A stretch of 64,000 bases of DNA from CAZFER01 sp964517495 (GCA_964517495.1 CAZFER010000022.1:1-64000), one strand, 5' to 3'; positions 18,000-27,507 are shown, numbered from the stretch's first letter. The notes: a model not told the origin generated them from the letters alone. A program made the numbers and translations.

Positions 18000-18822
18000 T
18001 CACTCTTTTTTGGGCATTAGCACATGAATAATCGAAACGCTAAATCCCAAATGAGATCAAAATTCTCAATCTTTTCGATCGTACCTTCTCCATATTCTTG
18101 TATTTTTATTTTTTTTTCTGAAAAATTTGAGCCCCCTAATGAATATACATAATCCTCTCATATTATTTCACTTATAAACGCTATCAACCTTAACATATCC
18201 CAACAATTCACATAAAAGGCGCGTTTAATTACCCCAAAAAGTCGGTTTCCTCTCTATTAGTAGGAGCGCACATCGTTTTTCCACGATTGAAAAATCATGT
18301 GCTTTCCGAAATGATTAACGTTAATCAGATTAACCGGGTGCATACGTTTAAAAAGGATTATACCCTCCTCGTTCCGAAAGGACCGAGGACCATTTAGCGA
18401 AGAACAAAGGCCAAATAAATTTATCTTCGACAGCGCGAAAGCGCTGTGATAACCAAGAAAGGATAAATCGACGGCACCCCCGACTCAAAAAACCGGGGCG
18501 CCCCGAAACAATTCGTATAAGGTTTTTTCCATTTTTCGATTTGTAGGTAAATATTACTCTCAAATCTGGTAAAGGCTATAGCGGAGGATTGAAAAGATAC
18601 CGTTTAGTAAAATCCATTAATCACCCTCATTTCATTAAGGAATGGATGATTGGTTCTCACGACTATTCGATTTCAAATGGCTGGTATGGTATGCCCTTTT
18701 TCTCTTGGCATCTTTCACGCTTTAATAATTCCTGAAAAGATGCTAAATTGTATATTTTACCACCTCATGGCTTATACCTCATTTGTTGTAAAAAAACTAT
18801 ATAAAACATATGGAGTAAATAT
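18000..18822. other. Long non-coding stretch with possible LysM-like relic
   Basis: About 820 bp between the transposase relic and ilvD. Bases 18281-18397 in one plus frame read LSEMINVNQINRVHTFKKDY followed by TLLVPKG, which resembles a LysM-type segment of lytic transglycosylases, but stops interrupt both sides. A perfect hairpin ACAGCGC-GAAA-GCGCTGT lies at about 18432-18449. The last 100 bp are AT-rich and presumably hold the ilvD promoter. No intact gene is seen. Confidence 0.35.
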
Positions 18823-20502
18823 ATGACGCAATCACTTAATAAGTTTAGTTCACGTATTACTCAACCCAAATCGCAAGGTGCATCACAAGCCATGCTCTAT
18901 GGCGCTGGTTTGAGTGATGACGATATGAATAAACCCCAGATTGGGATTTCCAGCGTATGGTATGAAGGTAACACCTGCAATATGCACCTCAATGATTTAG
19001 CCGCCAAAGTCAAAGAAGGTGTGGAAGCCGCTGGCATGGTTGGGCTTCGATTCAACACCATCGGTGTCAGTGATGGAATCGCCATGGGCACCGAAGGCAT
19101 GAGCTATTCGCTGCAATCGAGGGATATCATCGCTGATTCGATCGAAACAGTCATGTGTGCCCAATGGTATGACGCTAATATATCATTACCAGGATGCGAT
19201 AAAAATATGCCCGGTTGCCTTATCGCAATGGGACGCCTCAATCGGCCATCCCTTATGATTTATGGAGGGACCATTCGAGCGGGACATTACAACAACAAGC
19301 CATTGGATATCGTTTCCGCTTTCCAAAGCTATGGAGAACACATCTCCAACAAAATCGATGACGAAGAACGGCGGCAAATTGTCCGGCACAGTTGCCCTGG
19401 CGCCGGAGCATGTGGGGGAATGTATACCGCCAATACCATGGCCTCCGCCATTGAAGCCTTGGGCATGTCATTACCTTATAGCGCTTCGATTCCTGCAGAA
19501 GATCCCGATAAATTGAAGGAATGTTATGATTCGGGCAAAGCCATATATAAATTATTGGAAAACGATATCAAACCACGTGATATCATGACACGTGATGCGT
19601 TCATAAACGCCATCACCGTCGTTATGGCACTGGGTGGTTCAACCAACGCGGTTCTGCATCTTATCGCTATGGCACGGGCAGTTGATGTTCCACTTGCCAT
19701 TGATGATTTCCAAACTGTAAGCAATCGGGTGCCGTTTCTGGGGGATTTAAAACCAAGTGGCCGCTATGTTCAAGAGGATTTGCATGGCGTTGGTGGAACG
19801 CCTGCGGTGATGAAATACCTGCTTGAACATGGTTTTTTAAATGGTGACTGTTTGACGGTTACTGGCAAAACGCTAAAAGAGAACCTGGAACCGTTGCCAG
19901 CATTTAAAGAAGGACAGGACGTGGTCCATTCTCTCGATAATCCCATCAAAAAGATAGGCCATATTCAAATTTTAAAAGGTAATCTTGCTCCTGATGGCGC
20001 GGTTGCCAAAATCACAGGTAAAGAGGGGGATTCATTCACCGGAACAGCCAAAGTTTATGATTCAGAAGAAGACATGCTGCATGCTCTCGAACGAAACGAA
20101 ATCACCAAAGGTGATGTCGTCGTTATTCGCTTTGAAGGCCCCAAAGGCGGCCCGGGCATGCCGGAAATGTTGACACCCACCTCGGCCATTATGGGAGCAG
20201 GATTGGGTAACGATGTTGCGCTAATCACTGATGGGCGCTTTTCCGGCGGCTCACATGGCTTTATCGTTGGTCATATCACCCCCGAAGCCCAGGAAGGTGG
20301 ACCAATTGGTCTTGTACAAAATGGCGATACGATAACCATCGATGCCACCACAAACACAATATCAGTGAATGTAAGTGATGAAGAAATGGAAAAACGGTGC
20401 AAAGCCTGGACCATGCCTCCCTATAAAGCAAAAAAGGGAACTCTTTTTAAATATATAAAATGCGTTAAACCAGCCTCCCTTGGTTGTGTGACTGACGAAT
20501 AA
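18823..20502 (+). CDS. ilvD: Dihydroxy-acid dehydratase
   Basis: 559 aa, full length. Converts 2,3-dihydroxy-isovalerate and -methylvalerate to the keto acids in the penultimate step of valine and isoleucine synthesis. Fe-S ligand regions GCDKNMPGC and CPGAGACGGMYTANT are intact, as are GGSTNAVLHL and the C-terminal GRFSGGSHGFIVGH. GGAG sits about 8 nt before the ATG. No other branched-chain amino acid genes are adjacent. A strong terminator follows. Confidence 0.96.
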   Translation: MTQSLNKFSSRITQPKSQGASQAMLYGAGLSDDDMNKPQIGISSVWYEGNTCNMHLNDLAAKVKEGVEAAGMVGLRFNTIGVSDGIAMGTEGMSYSLQSRDIIADSIETVMCAQWYDANISLPGCDKNMPGCLIAMGRLNRPSLMIYGGTIRAGHYNNKPLDIVSAFQSYGEHISNKIDDEERRQIVRHSCPGAGACGGMYTANTMASAIEALGMSLPYSASIPAEDPDKLKECYDSGKAIYKLLENDIKPRDIMTRDAFINAITVVMALGGSTNAVLHLIAMARAVDVPLAIDDFQTVSNRVPFLGDLKPSGRYVQEDLHGVGGTPAVMKYLLEHGFLNGDCLTVTGKTLKENLEPLPAFKEGQDVVHSLDNPIKKIGHIQILKGNLAPDGAVAKITGKEGDSFTGTAKVYDSEEDMLHALERNEITKGDVVVIRFEGPKGGPGMPEMLTPTSAIMGAGLGNDVALITDGRFSGGSHGFIVGHITPEAQEGGPIGLVQNGDTITIDATTNTISVNVSDEEMEKRCKAWTMPPYKAKKGTLFKYIKCVKPASLGCVTDE

Positions 20503-20524
20503 GCGAAACAACAAAAATTCAAAA

Positions 20525-20566
20525 ACGGGCTTGCATTCAACTTCAATGCTAGCCCGTCTTTTTTTT
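20525..20566. terminator. Rho-independent terminator after ilvD
   Basis: 13-bp stem with one mismatch (20525-20537 with 20545-20557), 7-nt loop, then TCTTTTTTTT on the plus strand. It may also stop the convergent ABC transporter transcript. Confidence 0.88.
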
Positions 20567-20584
20567 CAAAATAAATATTCAAAC

Positions 20585-22231
20585 TCACGCCGGTGCATCC
20601 ACACTCAAATCAAATCGCTCATACGCCCAAACCACCGCTGGGAAAATACAGATTGCCGTAATCATTAAGCATACCCATGTAACAAACACAAACACTGTAA
20701 AATTATAAGCGGTTAACCAGTACGCCAATCCACCAATTCCTGCACTTAATCCTCCTATGGCTAGCGTGAGTAATACTTTCAGCATGAAAATCATCATCAC
20801 CCTGCCAAAATGCTGAAAATCTCCAGGCTGGCCTGGTACCATCCGGATGGGAAATAGCAGAAAAATAAAATTATCCACACAGAAAATAATAAAATTGATA
20901 GGAATAAGGTAAAGATAAAATATAAAAAGAAATACACGCGTGTCCGCTGCAAAGATGCCCAAACCAGCGAAGAGCACCAATTCAACAAAGAGATACATTA
21001 ATGTGGGAACCAATATCTCTCCCAGCGTAATGGAGGCGCTGGATAAGGGCAGCATTTTAAGCCAGTCCATCCGTGACATTTCACTGCGGAAATCAAAACC
21101 AAATGCTTCTGTTGAAATAAGCGAAACCCAAATGATCAAGAATAAAAAGGGCATCGCAACCTTTTCCGAAAGTCCTTCCATGACCAGCATGGGGCCAAGG
21201 CAACAGGCAAAGATAAAGAGAAAGAAAAGGAAGGATTTGGAGTTTCGAATGGCATTTGTCCATTGCCGCCATATAATGGGGCCGGCACCTCCAAGCCAAG
21301 GTAACATCGGGGGTGAAAACTTGGCCTCACTCTTAACCGTGAATTGGGCACCACGGGTTTTCTTGGCACGCTGTACACGTTGATAGATTTTTTGGCTAAC
21401 GCTCACCGCGGTTTCAAGAAAATTGGCATCCAATCGGATGATAAAAACTACAAACAGAATATTTACCAGCAAGCCTGCTGCAAACCAGGGAAGAAATTCC
21501 ACAAGAAACGTTTGAGCAAGAAGCGCGTTGGTAAATATCTTAAAGGGGAAAAATAGTATTGTTCCAATTGTGGATGCCTGAAATTGTCCAATAAGCGTAA
21601 AATAACCTACTTCACGGCCTGATCTGATGTACTGATATATCACAATTCCGATGGCGGCGATGACAATAATTAAAATAACTTTCCGCCAACGGTCAAAGGC
21701 TCGTTCAGAGATATTCTGAAACAGCATCCCAGTCGCTAGTCCAAACAATTGTATAAACAACAGCGCTCCATAAAATCCCAAAAACAAGGTAATCCCGCTA
21801 AACGTTAAACGATAGGCAAAAATTGAAAATATAAAGGCAGGGAATAAAGTTGTGATAAACATTCCCAGTAATTTGTAAATCAACAATTCACTACGTTTAA
21901 ATGGACCGGGAAACAAATGATCAATCTCAGAAGGAGTAAAATAAAGCATCTTCTCCCCACCCTTAAATACAATTTGCATCAAACAAAACGCCATCAGGAG
22001 GAGGGGCGCTAATATTTTAACGTTACCTTGATCCATCATATCAGGGATTGTTTGGGCTCCCTTTGGGTTATACAAAATAATGAATAGTTGAGGACCAATC
22101 CAACAGGCAATCAATATCAGTGCGAATACAAAATAGAGAATCCCTTTTAACGTTTTAAGGCTGTTGATCATTCGGCGTATGCGGCTGCGATATTGCAGGG
22201 ATTTCAACCTTAAGAGCGCGGAATTCAACAT
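20585..22231 (-). CDS. ABC exporter permease-like membrane protein
   Basis: 548 aa, about 11-12 hydrophobic segments with a central hydrophilic loop (SQKIYQRVQRAKKTRGAQ). Stretches such as FTPSEIDHLFPGPFKRSELL match the general pattern of the putative ABC exporter permeases of the SdpI/YthQ-type group, in which this motif is typical. It begins 3 nt after the ATPase gene at 22235, so the two form one operon and surely one transporter. The substrate is unknown. No signal of truncation. Confidence 0.82.
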   Translation of the reverse strand: MLNSALLRLKSLQYRSRIRRMINSLKTLKGILYFVFALILIACWIGPQLFIILYNPKGAQTIPDMMDQGNVKILAPLLLMAFCLMQIVFKGGEKMLYFTPSEIDHLFPGPFKRSELLIYKLLGMFITTLFPAFIFSIFAYRLTFSGITLFLGFYGALLFIQLFGLATGMLFQNISERAFDRWRKVILIIVIAAIGIVIYQYIRSGREVGYFTLIGQFQASTIGTILFFPFKIFTNALLAQTFLVEFLPWFAAGLLVNILFVVFIIRLDANFLETAVSVSQKIYQRVQRAKKTRGAQFTVKSEAKFSPPMLPWLGGAGPIIWRQWTNAIRNSKSFLFFLFIFACCLGPMLVMEGLSEKVAMPFLFLIIWVSLISTEAFGFDFRSEMSRMDWLKMLPLSSASITLGEILVPTLMYLFVELVLFAGLGIFAADTRVFLFIFYLYLIPINFIIFCVDNFIFLLFPIRMVPGQPGDFQHFGRVMMIFMLKVLLTLAIGGLSAGIGGLAYWLTAYNFTVFVFVTWVCLMITAICIFPAVVWAYERFDLSVDAPA

Positions 22232-22234
22232 GAC

Positions 22235-22999
22235 TTATTCACTCACCGTTTCTTGAATTTCTTCGATTGTTTCAATTTCACCTTCTGTCACGCGGAAGAA
22301 TATGTCCTCTAAGGTAGCATCCACACCGCTATCACCTATGGTTTCATGCGCCTGGGCCATAGTTCCGTTAAAGAGTGCTTTACCACGATGCATAATCAAC
22401 AGATTCGTGCACAAGTCTTCAACCAGCGAAAGTAAATGAGAGCTGATAATGATAGCCGCGCCTTGTTCAGCTTTTTCTTTAATGGAATTGTTCAACGTGC
22501 GAATGGCGCGTGGATCAAGTCCGGTGAGTGGTTCATCAAATAACAGTACTTTGGGTTCATGAAGGTAGGCACAACAGACAGCCACTTTCTGTTTCATCCC
22601 ACGTGAAAGTTCCTGCGCGATGGTATTGCGTTTCTCGGTCAATTCAAACAGTTGAATCAGTGATTCCGCCTTGCTTTCAAAATCATGAAGTTGATAAGCC
22701 GCGGCAATAAATTTCAGGTGTTCATATACCGTTAAGGTGTCAAATAGATTGGGATCATCAGGGATAAATGCAATTTGAGATTTCGCCTGTACTGGCTCTT
22801 CGACGATATGATGGCCCGCAACATGTATTTCCCCACTGGTTGGAGGAATAATACCGCAGATAGCGCGTAAAGTTGTGGTTTTACCAGCCCCGTTTGGACC
22901 GACCAGGCCCAGAACTTCGCCCGGCTGGACTTCAAATGATAATCCTTCAACCGCTACTGTTTCGCGATAGGTTTTGTGATAATTTTCAACTTTGATCAA
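22235..22999 (-). CDS. ABC transporter ATP-binding protein
   Basis: 254 aa. Walker A GPNGAGKTT (34-42), Q-loop region FIPDDPNLFDTLTV, signature LSRGMKQKV (variant of LSGGQ), Walker B VLLFDEPLTGLD and switch His in IISSHLLSLVEDL. The SRGMKQ signature and the short C-terminal extension are typical of ATPases of multi-gene exporters of the ABC-2 type. Energises the membrane protein encoded directly downstream. Cytoplasmic face of the membrane. Confidence 0.93.
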   Translation of the reverse strand: MIKVENYHKTYRETVAVEGLSFEVQPGEVLGLVGPNGAGKTTTLRAICGIIPPTSGEIHVAGHHIVEEPVQAKSQIAFIPDDPNLFDTLTVYEHLKFIAAAYQLHDFESKAESLIQLFELTEKRNTIAQELSRGMKQKVAVCCAYLHEPKVLLFDEPLTGLDPRAIRTLNNSIKEKAEQGAAIIISSHLLSLVEDLCTNLLIMHRGKALFNGTMAQAHETIGDSGVDATLEDIFFRVTEGEIETIEEIQETVSE

Positions 23000-23067
23000 A
23001 GTTACACCCTCACTTCACCGTTTCTTGATTCAATATCTCCAATGGTATGAGACCGCTTTTCCCCCGT

Positions 23068-23373
23068 TCATTGTTGCTTGGACTCGCCTCTTTCTCTCAT
23101 GAGGGTTTCATAATCCCGGCCACCATAAAATATATTAAGAATTGTCACTGAATGTTTATCTTCATTCACCTCAAAGGCAGCTACCGCCATTTTTTCGATA
23201 GAAATGATTCTTGGATTTTCGCGCAAGTCATCACGCTTTTGCCCTCTGAAGGGTGCTGTTTGCAGTGCTTGACATTTGGAACGCAGTTTCTCTATATAAA
23301 CCCATGCCATTTCTGGATAACCGCTTTTGTCAGACATGTACTCATAAATGGAAAATAAATCACTTTTTGGCAA
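23068..23373 (-). CDS. RelE/ParE-family toxin-like protein
   Basis: 101 aa from a TTG at 23373. The sequence has the ParE/RelE layout: an N-terminal helical hairpin (SIYEYMSDKSGYPEMAWVY, then IEKLRSKCQAL), a FRGQKRDDL-x-x-NPRIISI strand region, and VTILNIFYGGRDYETLM. The same frame continues upstream through the end of the regulator gene as KVFTLHIKALPKSD, which would supply the family's first beta strand, but I find no ATG or GTG there, so the true start is uncertain (possibly a rare codon). Third gene of a toxin-antitoxin-like operon. Confidence 0.75.
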   Translation of the reverse strand: MPKSDLFSIYEYMSDKSGYPEMAWVYIEKLRSKCQALQTAPFRGQKRDDLRENPRIISIEKMAVAAFEVNEDKHSVTILNIFYGGRDYETLMRERGESKQQ

Positions 23374-23377
23374 TGCT

Positions 23378-23767
23378 TTAATGTGAAGCGTGAATACCTT
23401 TATTCTCGCCTGAAAGAGCCAAATTTAGTTCTATTCGGGAATAAGGCACGCTGGGAATAACACTGCCCCCTGGCCCTTCTTTCAGAGAAACAAGACCATA
23501 ATTTTCCATGGTTTTAAGCGTGCGGGAAAGATTGGATTTTTCTCTGCCTGAAAGTTCTGCTAGTTCGGTCAATGATTGAGGCTGAAGTTCGTGAATGAGC
23601 GCAAGCAAAGTTCTATTCCTTTCAGATAAAACTTTAGCAAAGCTTTCAATCGACGTAAACCAGACTTTTGGCTCGTTGCGCTTTACTTTGCGTTCACCTC
23701 GCGCAATTTGCAATGTGCGCTCTTTCATTTGCTCATAACTTTCAATTCCAATCAAAAGGGTTTTCAT
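23378..23767 (-). CDS. Winged-helix antitoxin/regulator (HVO_A0114-like, TumA-type)
   Basis: 129 aa. A MarR-like winged helix is visible: LTELAELSGREKSNLSRTL is the helix-turn-helix and MENYGLVSLKEG the wing entry. Proteins of this type are routinely encoded beside TumE-family proteins and act as DNA-binding antitoxins. Its ATG overlaps the TGA of the upstream TumE-like gene (ATGA at 23764-23767), indicating translational coupling. It is followed within 5 nt by the RelE/ParE-like gene. Confidence 0.83.
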   Translation of the reverse strand: MKTLLIGIESYEQMKERTLQIARGERKVKRNEPKVWFTSIESFAKVLSERNRTLLALIHELQPQSLTELAELSGREKSNLSRTLKTMENYGLVSLKEGPGGSVIPSVPYSRIELNLALSGENKGIHASH

Positions 23768-24132
23768 GTTTTTACTCCTCTTTCTTTGAGAACGGTATCG
23801 ACCTCATCCCAAAAATCGATCAGAAGCGTTTCCGCATTTTTATAGTCATAGGGTCTAATTGTACGAAGCCTGTGTTTATGGTCCTGCTTCTTTCTTTTCG
23901 TCCCGCTTGGCCCTTTCGTCGGCTTGACAGGATGAGCATTGTCAAATCCAACCAACCGGTTTCCATTCTCATCATGCAACGTCAGTGAGTAATTTAAACC
24001 ATGCGGCTTTTCCGGTGTTTGCTCGATCTTCTGCACCGCAAACCTGACATAGTGCTTGTGATCAATAAACAGCATTTGTCCATCCAGTTCCAAAAGGTAG
24101 TCCACGCTATGGTCTCGTTTGCCGTTGCCCAT
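23764..24132 (-). CDS. TumE-family toxin-like protein
   Basis: 122 aa from ATG 24132 (a TTG at 24138 is an alternative). The pattern ELDGQMLFIDHKHYVRF, NYSLTLHDENGNRLVGFDNA, KKQDHKHRL and a C-terminal LLIDFWDEVDTVLKERG matches the TumE (DUF6516) family of predicted toxins: short beta-rich proteins with a conserved G-x-D-N-A-H and D-H-x-H. First gene of the operon, overlapping the regulator by 4 nt. Toxicity has not been demonstrated for this protein. Confidence 0.83.
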   Translation of the reverse strand: MGNGKRDHSVDYLLELDGQMLFIDHKHYVRFAVQKIEQTPEKPHGLNYSLTLHDENGNRLVGFDNAHPVKPTKGPSGTKRKKQDHKHRLRTIRPYDYKNAETLLIDFWDEVDTVLKERGVKT

Positions 24133-24139
24133 AATCAAA

Positions 24140-24160
24140 GGTTATCCCATATTGATAACC
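24140..24160 (-). promoter_or_regulatory. Dyad operator candidate for the toxin-antitoxin operon
   Basis: Perfect inverted repeat GGTTATC-N7-GATAACC placed only 7 nt ahead of the TumE-like start. Its position suits autorepression by the winged-helix protein encoded second in the operon. The region 24161-24421 upstream shows no gene. Confidence 0.5.
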
Positions 24161-24421
24161 AATGCAAGCGAAATATTATTTTTGCAACTTTAATAAGAGA
24201 ATATTCATTCCTCTGGATATGGGTAAGTTATCTTCGTTTTCACTGTACTCCTCTCCAGGGGGACACACCGGAGGCGCGTTGAATCTAAGGACTTTGCCTA
24301 TATTAGGTTAGATATGTTGCCAGGCATATATGTCATTAAGCACATTAGAGGTTCCAGGTATTCAGCAACACTTTATTCTGAGATTTTGATCTCCAGAGAA
24401 TAAAACCTTCTGCGAGGAGAG

Positions 24422-25657
24422 TTATTCCCCAAAATAATGATAAAACACCTCACACAAGCCTTCGCCGAATTGCTCCCAATCACGTCCAAAAGGTTCTTTC
24501 TCCAAACCGGCGATCCAATCGCAGTTGAGTTCTTGCACCAATGCATCAATGCCAAAGCGAGTAAGTAAACCTTCTCCGATACTTCCCGGATTGCGAAAGT
24601 TCTTGCCGGTGCTCCCTTCCGTAAACCAGGTATGTTTTCGCAGCAGTGTTTCGTAGCGTTCCATGTTTTTTAAATACTCTCCAACATGTGGGATATCCGG
24701 ACGGCTCACGTGAATCTTGCCGCTATTGTCATTGTGCAGATCGATGGCTAAATCAGGCTTCTGGCCATTTTCAATCATCTTCTCCAGCCACTTTTCCAGT
24801 GCATGATTTTCAGGGCACAGTTTGGGATCAGCCGGTTTATCCCATTTACGGTTTAAATCCATACCTAAAACATTAAAGCGGGTATAACCACGAGCGACAC
24901 CGTCCTTATTAGCCATCGGCATGATGTATACAGCAAACCGTTCGAGGAAGTGTTTGGCTTGCTCATCATCCTGCAAGAGACGTCGAATCAGCCCTTGGAC
25001 CACCCAATTCCCACCCGCTTCCCAGGGATGAGCGCGTGCCCGGAGATACACACGATGGGGCGCATCGGTTTTGCCAACTCGGATAATTTCGAGATGACGG
25101 CCTTCAACGGTTTTGCCAATATTGGAAACATGAACCAATGGATGATCTTCAATATCTCTGATTAAATGGCGTAGATCACTTAGGCGATAAGGTTCCATCC
25201 GCGCTACGATTATTTTCTCAGAACTCATATGAAGGTTAATCTTAACGAGGTTGTCTTCTGTTTTCTCGGCGGGCATTACTTTCCATTCACCTGAATCGTC
25301 CAGAAGGTGGATATGGGTGCGTTCGGAGATAGGCGAACTCATCCGGCCATTCCAGACATTGTAAAAATTTTTCATGTAAACAACAATGTCAGAACCTTTC
25401 TCTCCCTGCACCTGAAACAACCAATGGCCATTGGCCCGGTTGGGTGATGATCGTTCATGGTCATAAATTAACTCAATAAGAACCGATCCGTCATCCTGGA
25501 TTGTCCAATTGAGCGGAGAAGCATTCTCAAAGGCGGTATAAATAAAATGGAGTGGATGATCACGTTGCGCAGGATTGTTGGTTTCAGCTGAAAATGTAGC
25601 GGTTGAGAATACAACAAGAAAAGTTATATCGAGTAGAGATAAAATACGGCGAGTCAT
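24422..25657 (-). CDS. Exported zinc carboxypeptidase (peptidase family M14)
   Basis: 411 aa from the ATG at 25657, preceded by GGAAGGTG; an in-frame TTG at 25699 is less likely. Signal peptide MTRRILSLLDITFLVVFSTA. N-terminal beta-sandwich (M14 class of cytosolic-carboxypeptidase type) then the catalytic domain: zinc ligands in RAHPWE (HxxE) and IDLHND, substrate-binding region GMDLNRKW, and catalytic Glu in VQELNCDW. Should remove C-terminal residues from peptides outside the cytoplasm. Single gene between pheS and the toxin-antitoxin operon. Confidence 0.88.
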   Translation of the reverse strand: MTRRILSLLDITFLVVFSTATFSAETNNPAQRDHPLHFIYTAFENASPLNWTIQDDGSVLIELIYDHERSSPNRANGHWLFQVQGEKGSDIVVYMKNFYNVWNGRMSSPISERTHIHLLDDSGEWKVMPAEKTEDNLVKINLHMSSEKIIVARMEPYRLSDLRHLIRDIEDHPLVHVSNIGKTVEGRHLEIIRVGKTDAPHRVYLRARAHPWEAGGNWVVQGLIRRLLQDDEQAKHFLERFAVYIMPMANKDGVARGYTRFNVLGMDLNRKWDKPADPKLCPENHALEKWLEKMIENGQKPDLAIDLHNDNSGKIHVSRPDIPHVGEYLKNMERYETLLRKHTWFTEGSTGKNFRNPGSIGEGLLTRFGIDALVQELNCDWIAGLEKEPFGRDWEQFGEGLCEVFYHYFGE

Positions 25658-25782
25658 TTGACACCTTCCATTCTGAAATATATTTATATCAGATGCCAAG
25701 ATGCCATATTTTTCAGTGAAATGTTAGGCCTTTAATGATGAGTTAAAACTCAAGAATAATGGAGTCAATGGAGGAACAGATA

Positions 25783-26826
25783 TTAACGAAACTGCTTGAG
25801 CATTCGAATATCATTCTCATAGAATAGGCGGATATCGGTCACACCGAATTTAAGCATGGCAAATCGTTCGATGCCAAGTCCAAATGCAAAGCCAGTGTAC
25901 GTTTCAGAATCATACCCAACCGCTTCAAAAACTGCAGGATTTACCATTCCACAACCAAGCACTTCGATCCAACCTGTTCCTTTGCAAAGGCGGCAGTTGG
26001 GATCGGGCCCTGTGCAGGCAAAGCAGGTAATGTCCACTTCCGCACTCGGTTCAGTGAATGGGAAAAAGGAGGGTCGAAAGCGGGTTTTGGTTTCAGGTGA
26101 AAAGATCCGATGGATCATCAAATCAAGCGTCCCTTTTAGATCACGGAAAGAAATATCCGTATCCACCACCAATCCCTCAATCTGGGAAAACATGGGGGAG
26201 TGAGTGATATCTGAATCGCATCGATAAACTCGCCCCGGTGCGATCATGCGCAATGGAGGTTTATGCGTTTCCATATAACGGATCTGCACCGGCGATGTGT
26301 GAGTGCGTAAAACATGGCCGCTTTTCATGAAAAAGGTATCCTGCATATCACGGGCAGGATGATCAGCGGGTATATTTAATGCTTCAAAGTTGTAATATTC
26401 GCTCTCAATTTCAGGACCATCTGCGATGTCATAACCCATTGAATAGAAAAGGTCTTCCACTTCCTGTTGAATTCGGACCAAGGGATGGAGTGCACCACGG
26501 CGCTGCCACGTTCCCGGTAATGTTACATCGACCTGATCTTCCTCCAGTCGCTGCTGGGCTTCCTGGGATTTAAGGGTTTCAAGGCGTTGGTTATAAAAGT
26601 CTTCCAGCTTATCGGCAACTTGATTGGCTAATTGACCGGCAACAGGCCGCTCTTCCGCCGATAATTTACCCAACCCACGCAAAATCCCTTTGACGACTCC
26701 CTTTTTACCGAGGAATTTCGTCCGGGCTTCGTAAAGAGATTGTGGAGTATCAGCTGACTTAAACTCCTCAATTCCTTTTTGTTGGGCCTCTTCTAATTGT
26801 GACCGAATATCATCGCTGGTAGACAT
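25783..26826 (-). CDS. pheS: Phenylalanyl-tRNA synthetase alpha subunit
   Basis: 347 aa from the ATG at 26826 (AGGATA upstream); the open frame continues to 26994 but that part overlaps rplT and does not look like PheS. Class II motifs are clear: GADGPEIESEYYNFEALNIP-type region, HPARDMQDTF, LRTHTSPVQIRYM, GRVYRCDSDITHSPMFSQIEG is motif 2, and a C-terminal GFAFGLGIERFAML motif 3. Charges tRNA-Phe together with PheT. The usual pheT does not follow; an M14 peptidase gene comes next. Confidence 0.95.
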   Translation of the reverse strand: MSTSDDIRSQLEEAQQKGIEEFKSADTPQSLYEARTKFLGKKGVVKGILRGLGKLSAEERPVAGQLANQVADKLEDFYNQRLETLKSQEAQQRLEEDQVDVTLPGTWQRRGALHPLVRIQQEVEDLFYSMGYDIADGPEIESEYYNFEALNIPADHPARDMQDTFFMKSGHVLRTHTSPVQIRYMETHKPPLRMIAPGRVYRCDSDITHSPMFSQIEGLVVDTDISFRDLKGTLDLMIHRIFSPETKTRFRPSFFPFTEPSAEVDITCFACTGPDPNCRLCKGTGWIEVLGCGMVNPAVFEAVGYDSETYTGFAFGLGIERFAMLKFGVTDIRLFYENDIRMLKQFR

Positions 26827-26896
26827 CGTATCCTGAATAATATCAATCCACACCATAGTTTGTGTGGCATACGGTAAATCAATAATTAAACGATTC

Positions 26897-27253
26897 TTAT
26901 TGCAGTGCGGATTTCGCGACAGAAACCAGCTCACGGAAGGAAGCCGGATCAGAAACGGCCAGTTCCGCCAGGATTTTACGGTTGATATCCACACCTGCCT
27001 TGTTTAATCCACCCATAAAACTACTGTATGACATGCCTTCCATCTTGGCGGCGGCTCCAATACGGGTGATCCAAAGGCGGCGAAAATCACGTTTTCGGTT
27101 TCGGCGGTCCCGATAGGCATATTGAAGGGCTTTATAGACTCCATGACGGGCGGCACGAATTTGATTTCGCCGTCCGAGCCGGTTTCCTTTTGCGGCTCTT
27201 AGTATTTTCTTTCTGCGTTTACGCGAAGCGGCTTGGCTGATTGCGCGAGGCAT
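26897..27253 (-). CDS. rplT: 50S ribosomal protein L20
   Basis: 118 aa, typical length. Basic N-terminus MPRAISQAASRKRRKKILR, core YRDRRNRKRDFRRLWI and IGAAAKMEGMSYSSFMGG match L20. Binds 23S rRNA early in large-subunit assembly. Lies in the canonical infC-rpmI-rplT-pheS order, 24 nt after rpmI. SD AGGAG precedes the start. Confidence 0.97.
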   Translation of the reverse strand: MPRAISQAASRKRRKKILRAAKGNRLGRRNQIRAARHGVYKALQYAYRDRRNRKRDFRRLWITRIGAAAKMEGMSYSSFMGGLNKAGVDINRKILAELAVSDPASFRELVSVAKSALQ

Positions 27254-27277
27254 TTTACTCTCCTGAATAATAAGTAT

Positions 27278-27481
27278 TTATTGTGCAAGCATACGTTTTA
27301 CACGCTTGACTTCCGAACTATCAACAAGGGTTTGTTGACGTAGTCTGCGTTTTCGTTTGGTGTTCTTTTTGGTACGGATATGGCTCAAATAGGCCCTTTC
27401 CCGTTTGAACTTCCCATTTTTTGTTTTACGGAAGCGCTTGGCCGCTCCACGATTGGTTTTCATTTTTGGTCCTGATGCCAT
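27278..27481 (-). CDS. rpmI: 50S ribosomal protein L35
   Basis: 67 aa. PKMKTNRGAAKRFRKTKNGK is diagnostic of L35, followed by basic AYLSHIRTKKNTKRKRRLR. Three residues (ASG) replace the usual very short start before PKMKTN. 26 nt after infC and 24 nt before rplT. Confidence 0.96.
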   Translation of the reverse strand: MASGPKMKTNRGAAKRFRKTKNGKFKRERAYLSHIRTKKNTKRKRRLRQQTLVDSSEVKRVKRMLAQ

Positions 27482-27507
27482 GATTGTCCTCTTACTGATT
27501 ATATTAA

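Noticed and set aside
18281..18397. LysM or lytic transglycosylase gene
   Set aside because: Only ~38 residues look LysM-like; stops on both sides and no second repeat. Kept only as a weak remark in the region entry.
18348..18563. 71-codon minus-strand frame in the 18-kb gap
   Set aside because: No SD, no signal or motif, and it covers the hairpin and decayed region.
18700..18822. Branched-chain amino acid leader or T-box upstream of ilvD
   Set aside because: No run of Leu/Val/Ile codons, no T-box sequence (TGGNACCGCG-like) and no antiterminator fold found by eye.
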